This document shows, piece by piece, positions 4,352 through 7,260 of a stretch of 7,260 nt of DNA. Source of the DNA: an uncultured Litorilinea sp. (GTDB lineage: Bacteria > Chloroflexota > Anaerolineae > Caldilineales > Caldilineaceae); NCBI GenBank assembly GCA_946885925.1, contig CAMPHP010000138.1:1-7260 (forward strand). The letters run 5' to 3'. The notes under the pieces are model-generated. The model ran no database searches, was not told the DNA's origin, and saw only the letters and a list, made by a program, of their open reading frames with translations. A program made the translations under genes and the position numbers. Position 1 is the first letter of the stretch. Every line of letters starts with the position of its first letter.

Positions 4352-7260
4352 TTATGACAAAGATTGCGTCGAATTCGCCTTGCCGTTGCTCTGATGGCTC
4401 TGTTCGTCGCTCTCTGCGGCTCGTCTTGCTTGGTCATCAGGCTTGACTTCGGGCGTAGTCGCCGGTTCCTCTGGCACATGCGGGCGCGGCATGACCACCT
4501 CTTGCAACTTATCAAGCATAGTACGATTGCGCTTAGTTCTCTTGTGCTGTGGATTGGGTTTGCCTGCACGTTCAGCAGCTTCCAGACGACGATGCGCTGC
4601 TTCCACATCTATCAGAGTAATGCGCCGCCGGTTATGCGCCAACATATGATTGACCGCCTCCAGGCCATATTGTTGCAACTTATAGGGACGACCGTTGGCA
4701 TGTTCAAGGATAAACTCGACCGCGGCCGGGTCAAATTGATAGTATCCACGTACCGGCTCTATCAACAGTTCAATGGATTGCTCGCGTGTGAATGGGGTAA
4801 GCGCAATTTCATTAAAGAGGTTAAACCACGGGCTTTCGACCCGATCCCATTCCTTGCTAATCTGAATCCCTGCAACCACTGCGCCCAGGGTAGCCGCAAA
4901 CTCGCGCATAAAGATTCGGCGCAGTTGCTGTTGCACAATCCTGTCATAATTGCCCATTACATCCATTTCATCAATGAGCAAGATCAAGCGTAGTTGTTTA
5001 TTGGGATCACGCTGCTCGCCATATGCCTCCAGCGTATCAGTGATCCGGTTTAGGTCTCGGGTGAAATCGCGATCACTGTAGCCATGCTCAATCTTCGTAT
5101 AATACCGCAACTCTTTCAGTTTGGGCGTGATTTCAGTTGTCGCATGTTGCAATGTCTCGATATTAGCCACGATCTCCTCAATGAGAAGTTGAAAGAATGT
5201 CTCCTGAGGTGTCCCCTCAAGGTCTACATAGACCGGGATAAACCAGTAGTCAGGATCGTTCACCTCGCGCAGTGTCGTCACCAATTGCAGCAACAACGAT
5301 GTCTTGCCAATACGCCGTTCTCCGTGGATCATGATGCTATTGGAATGGAGGGTGTCAATAATACGCTGAAGCAGGGCGCGACGGCCAAAGAACATATCGT
5401 CACGCCGCACTGGCTCGCCACTTATATAGGGGTTAAAGCCACGCGACAATGCCTCTTGTCCACGGCGCTGGTTATTGACAATGACCAATGTCATATATCC
5501 ACTACCTAAAACAATCAATGCACCCAACGCCACAAGAGTCCGAAATACCCCAATTTCCACAGGACCCAATACCGGCAATGTTACCGTGACGGGTGGCTGC
5601 ACTACTTCCACACGCAACGATGCAAAATCCGAATAATTGAACGACTCGTCCCGCGCAAAGAGTTCCAAGGTGTAAATGCCAGGCGCGGTAAAGGTGTGGC
5701 GTACATAATTGTCGCTGACACTGCTCCACGGCGTTGTCACCTTGGGTCCAGCAACGCGGTGCATGACACGTAGTTGATCTGGCGCTGTTTGCAGATCACC
5801 CGCATCATAATGAATCATCACAACTTCGTCCACCGCAAAGACCGGCAGCCCACTGCTACCGATCGCTGTGTCACCGCCGATTGGCCCCAATTGTACCCAA
5901 GGTGGCGTCTGGTCGGGGAAAAAATACGTTAATCCCGCTGACCCGCCAAACCAGTAGCCTCCCTCATTCGTGCGCTCTACGGCAAAGATCACTGGACTTT
6001 GCAATCCATCATTGGCATCAAAGGTATGCCACGTCACACCATCATAGCGGGTAACACCTACCTCGCTCCCGATCCACAGCGAACCATCCTCTGGATCTGT
6101 AAAGACAGTCCAAAGCAAATTGCTAGGTAAAGGTAAATGCTCTGCACCCCGCTGCCAACGAATCCCATCCCAATGCAGCAACTCTTCGCCACCTACAATT
6201 GCCCACATGCCGCCAGCAATCTGAGCATCTGGGGCGAGGCTGTGGCTATAAATCCGGTTGCTAGGCAGACTCTCAGGATCTTCAGGATCATGCTGAAACT
6301 GCCGCCACACACCATCCAATTCATGAACCCAGATACCTGCGTCGTGCGATCCTGCCCAAATGCGCCCAAGATTATCCAGAGCCAATGTTTCCACGCTCAA
6401 TCCGTCGAGATTCGCTACCTGCGTCAATTCACCAGTAGTCACCTCATAGAGGGCAAGGCCACCAGTCGTACCAATCCATAAAGATCGTTCATCCACCACC
6501 AGGCTCGTCACGCTTGGGCTGGGCAATGCCATCAAGTCAACAGGTGCATCCCAGCCCCCATCCATATAGCGGAATAATCCTTCCTCAGCACCCACCCAGA
6601 TGGCACCGCGCGCATCTTGCGCCAAGGCATAGGCCGCGTCTACTGCGCCATCCGCAGCGGTAAAGACCGTTTCCGCTCCTTGCACGCTTGTCTTACGACG
6701 CACACCTGTGCCGCCCGTTGCCAGCCAGAGCGCGCCATCGCGCGCCACAAGCAAATCATTGACATGCGTGGGCGTATCGTCTGGCGACGCGGGTTTGTCA
6801 CTGAGCCAGCGATACGCCTGGTAGCGGAAAATACCCGCGGGTGTAGCCAACCAGATCGAATTGTCACGATCTACCGCCACATGGCGCACAAATCGCGTCG
6901 TTAGGTTAGTGTCTCCAGTATAGCCATGATTGGTATAATCTCCTTGCTCAAGTTGCAAGGCAAAGAGACCGGCTCCATCCGTGCCCGCCCAAAGCATCCC
7001 GGTTTGATCAAAGGCCAGCGTCTGTACCAAGACCGGCTCGTCTCGCTCGTCACGTGTCTCATACCAGACCCAGCTTCCATCACCACCCGGCTGCCAACCA
7101 ACACCGTAGGGTGTGCCTACGACCAGCATCCCTGCGGAACTTGCGGTCAACGCATAGACACCCAGTTCAAGGTTGCGCTCCCCCGTGCCCATCTGTGCCC
7201 ACTGGCCTTCACGATAGCGCCATAGTCCTGTTGCGCTGCCCGCCCACACCGTCCCACGAT
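4352..7260 (-). CDS. Transmembrane receptor: Reg_prop propeller, Y_Y_Y domain, one membrane helix, cytoplasmic P-loop NTPase (N-terminus outside window)
   Basis: The frame runs to the right edge, so the N-terminus and any signal peptide are missing. Numbering here takes the codon at 7247-7249 (GTG, an internal valine) as residue 1. Residues 1-443 carry about eleven Reg_prop blades (such as LWAGTDGAGLF, IWVGAEEGLFRY, LWIGSEVGVTRY). Residues 473-553 look like a Y_Y_Y domain, ending YTLELFARDESFNYSDFASL before the membrane. The single helix spans about 568-591 and is followed by NNQRRGQEALSRG, positive side inside. NPYISGEPVRRDDMFFGRR (606-624) opens the NTPase, with Walker A GERRIGKTS (643-651; K649, T650), Walker B LILLIDEMD (755-763; D760, E761) and NGRPYKLQ (852-859). 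A basic then polar tail (890-965) looks disordered. Propeller plus Y_Y_Y is the sensor half of hybrid two-component receptors, but no histidine kinase, GGDEF or HTH output is present. The likely role is to sense an extracellular ligand and switch the NTPase; ligand and output are unknown. Confidence 0.85.
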   Translation of the reverse strand, partial: RGTVWAGSATGLWRYREGQWAQMGTGERNLELGVYALTASSAGMLVVGTPYGVGWQPGGDGSWVWYETRDERDEPVLVQTLAFDQTGMLWAGTDGAGLFALQLEQGDYTNHGYTGDTNLTTRFVRHVAVDRDNSIWLATPAGIFRYQAYRWLSDKPASPDDTPTHVNDLLVARDGALWLATGGTGVRRKTSVQGAETVFTAADGAVDAAYALAQDARGAIWVGAEEGLFRYMDGGWDAPVDLMALPSPSVTSLVVDERSLWIGTTGGLALYEVTTGELTQVANLDGLSVETLALDNLGRIWAGSHDAGIWVHELDGVWRQFQHDPEDPESLPSNRIYSHSLAPDAQIAGGMWAIVGGEELLHWDGIRWQRGAEHLPLPSNLLWTVFTDPEDGSLWIGSEVGVTRYDGVTWHTFDANDGLQSPVIFAVERTNEGGYWFGGSAGLTYFFPDQTPPWVQLGPIGGDTAIGSSGLPVFAVDEVVMIHYDAGDLQTAPDQLRVMHRVAGPKVTTPWSSVSDNYVRHTFTAPGIYTLELFARDESFNYSDFASLRVEVVQPPVTVTLPVLGPVEIGVFRTLVALGALIVLGSGYMTLVIVNNQRRGQEALSRGFNPYISGEPVRRDDMFFGRRALLQRIIDTLHSNSIMIHGERRIGKTSLLLQLVTTLREVNDPDYWFIPVYVDLEGTPQETFFQLLIEEIVANIETLQHATTEITPKLKELRYYTKIEHGYSDRDFTRDLNRITDTLEAYGEQRDPNKQLRLILLIDEMDVMGNYDRIVQQQLRRIFMREFAATLGAVVAGIQISKEWDRVESPWFNLFNEIALTPFTREQSIELLIEPVRGYYQFDPAAVEFILEHANGRPYKLQQYGLEAVNHMLAHNRRRITLIDVEAAHRRLEAAERAGKPNPQHKRTKRNRTMLDKLQEVVMPRPHVPEEPATTPEVKPDDQARRAAESDEQSHQSNGKANSTQSLS
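5921..7260 (-). repeat. Tandem Reg_prop beta-propeller blade repeats (protein level)
   Basis: In the extracellular part of the membrane receptor a motif of the form [LIV]W[ALIV]G[TS]xxGL[FW]xY recurs about every 40 residues. Positions on the window numbering are near 1, 42, 86, 132, 174, 217, 257, 297, 348, 391 and 432. The one at 348 (MWAIVGGEELLHW) is degenerate. The copies differ clearly in protein sequence, with no long exact DNA repeat noticed, so they look old rather than recently duplicated. Full members of this family often have 12-14 blades (two propellers), so a few blades probably lie beyond the right edge. Confidence 0.8.

Noticed and set aside
4324..4608. 94-residue minus-strand frame overlapping the tail of the membrane NTPase gene
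   Set aside because: It is a shifted reading of the polar tail, rich in R, C and S, with no ribosome site or motif.
4364..4993. 209-residue plus-strand open frame
   Set aside because: It lies wholly antisense to the NTPase domain of the membrane protein, whose Walker motifs prove the minus-strand frame.
2959..5437. Transposition ATPase (IstB/TnsC-like) or antiphage STAND module
   Set aside because: There is no transposase, terminal repeat or nuclease nearby, and one of the two NTPases is fused to an extracellular sensor, which fits signalling better. An antiphage role cannot be fully excluded from sequence.
7247..7249. GTG as the start of the large membrane NTPase protein
   Set aside because: The frame stays open to the window edge (codons for R-G-T precede it) and the GTG is the valine of a propeller-blade motif (VWAGSATGLWRY). 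No leader or signal peptide follows it, so it is internal.

Overview
The window reads as a bacterial chromosomal segment of moderate G+C. The best guess for the host is Chloroflexota (green non-sulfur bacteria and relatives). This is inferred from protein style only: a membrane glycosyltransferase ending in an Ig-like 'WWRV...PTDY...W.PGE.VRDE' domain, a DPM1-like GT2 with two C-terminal membrane helices, and NTPases opening with an 'NPYxxGxPVRxxxxFxGR' signature. No rRNA, tRNA, CRISPR array or mobile element was seen, and the host assignment was not tested.

Layout, left to right. (1) Positions 2-499 (+) hold the 3' end of a larger gene, probably the C-terminal beta-sandwich domain of a membrane sugar transferase. 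(2) A 62-base convergent gap holds a nested inverted repeat. (3) Two minus-strand genes overlap by four bases (ATGA): a DegT/DnrJ/EryC1/StrS sugar aminotransferase (1620-2741), then a polyprenyl-phosphate-type GT2 glycosyltransferase (562-1623). (4) A 217-base gap carries a strong intrinsic terminator for the genes to its right and an unusually long T-rich tail. (5) Two more minus-strand genes lie upstream. One is a soluble P-loop NTPase with a winged-helix region and C-terminal coiled coil (2959-4275). The other is a large transmembrane protein (4352 to beyond the right edge) that joins a Reg_prop beta-propeller, a Y_Y_Y domain, one membrane helix and a cytoplasmic P-loop NTPase.

The most interesting element is this NTPase pair. 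The membrane protein has the sensory half of a hybrid two-component receptor (propeller plus Y_Y_Y outside, one helix), but its output is a STAND/archaeal-ATPase-like NTPase instead of a histidine kinase. Its downstream neighbour has the same NTPase type with matching N-terminal, Walker A, Walker B and 'NGxPY' signatures, and adds a winged helix and coiled coil. A 76-base gap and a shared downstream terminator suggest one transcript, so the pair may be a sensor and its soluble partner. The sugar genes form a separate unit past the terminator and fit synthesis or transfer of an amino-sugar onto a lipid carrier or surface glycan. Any functional link between the two units is speculative.
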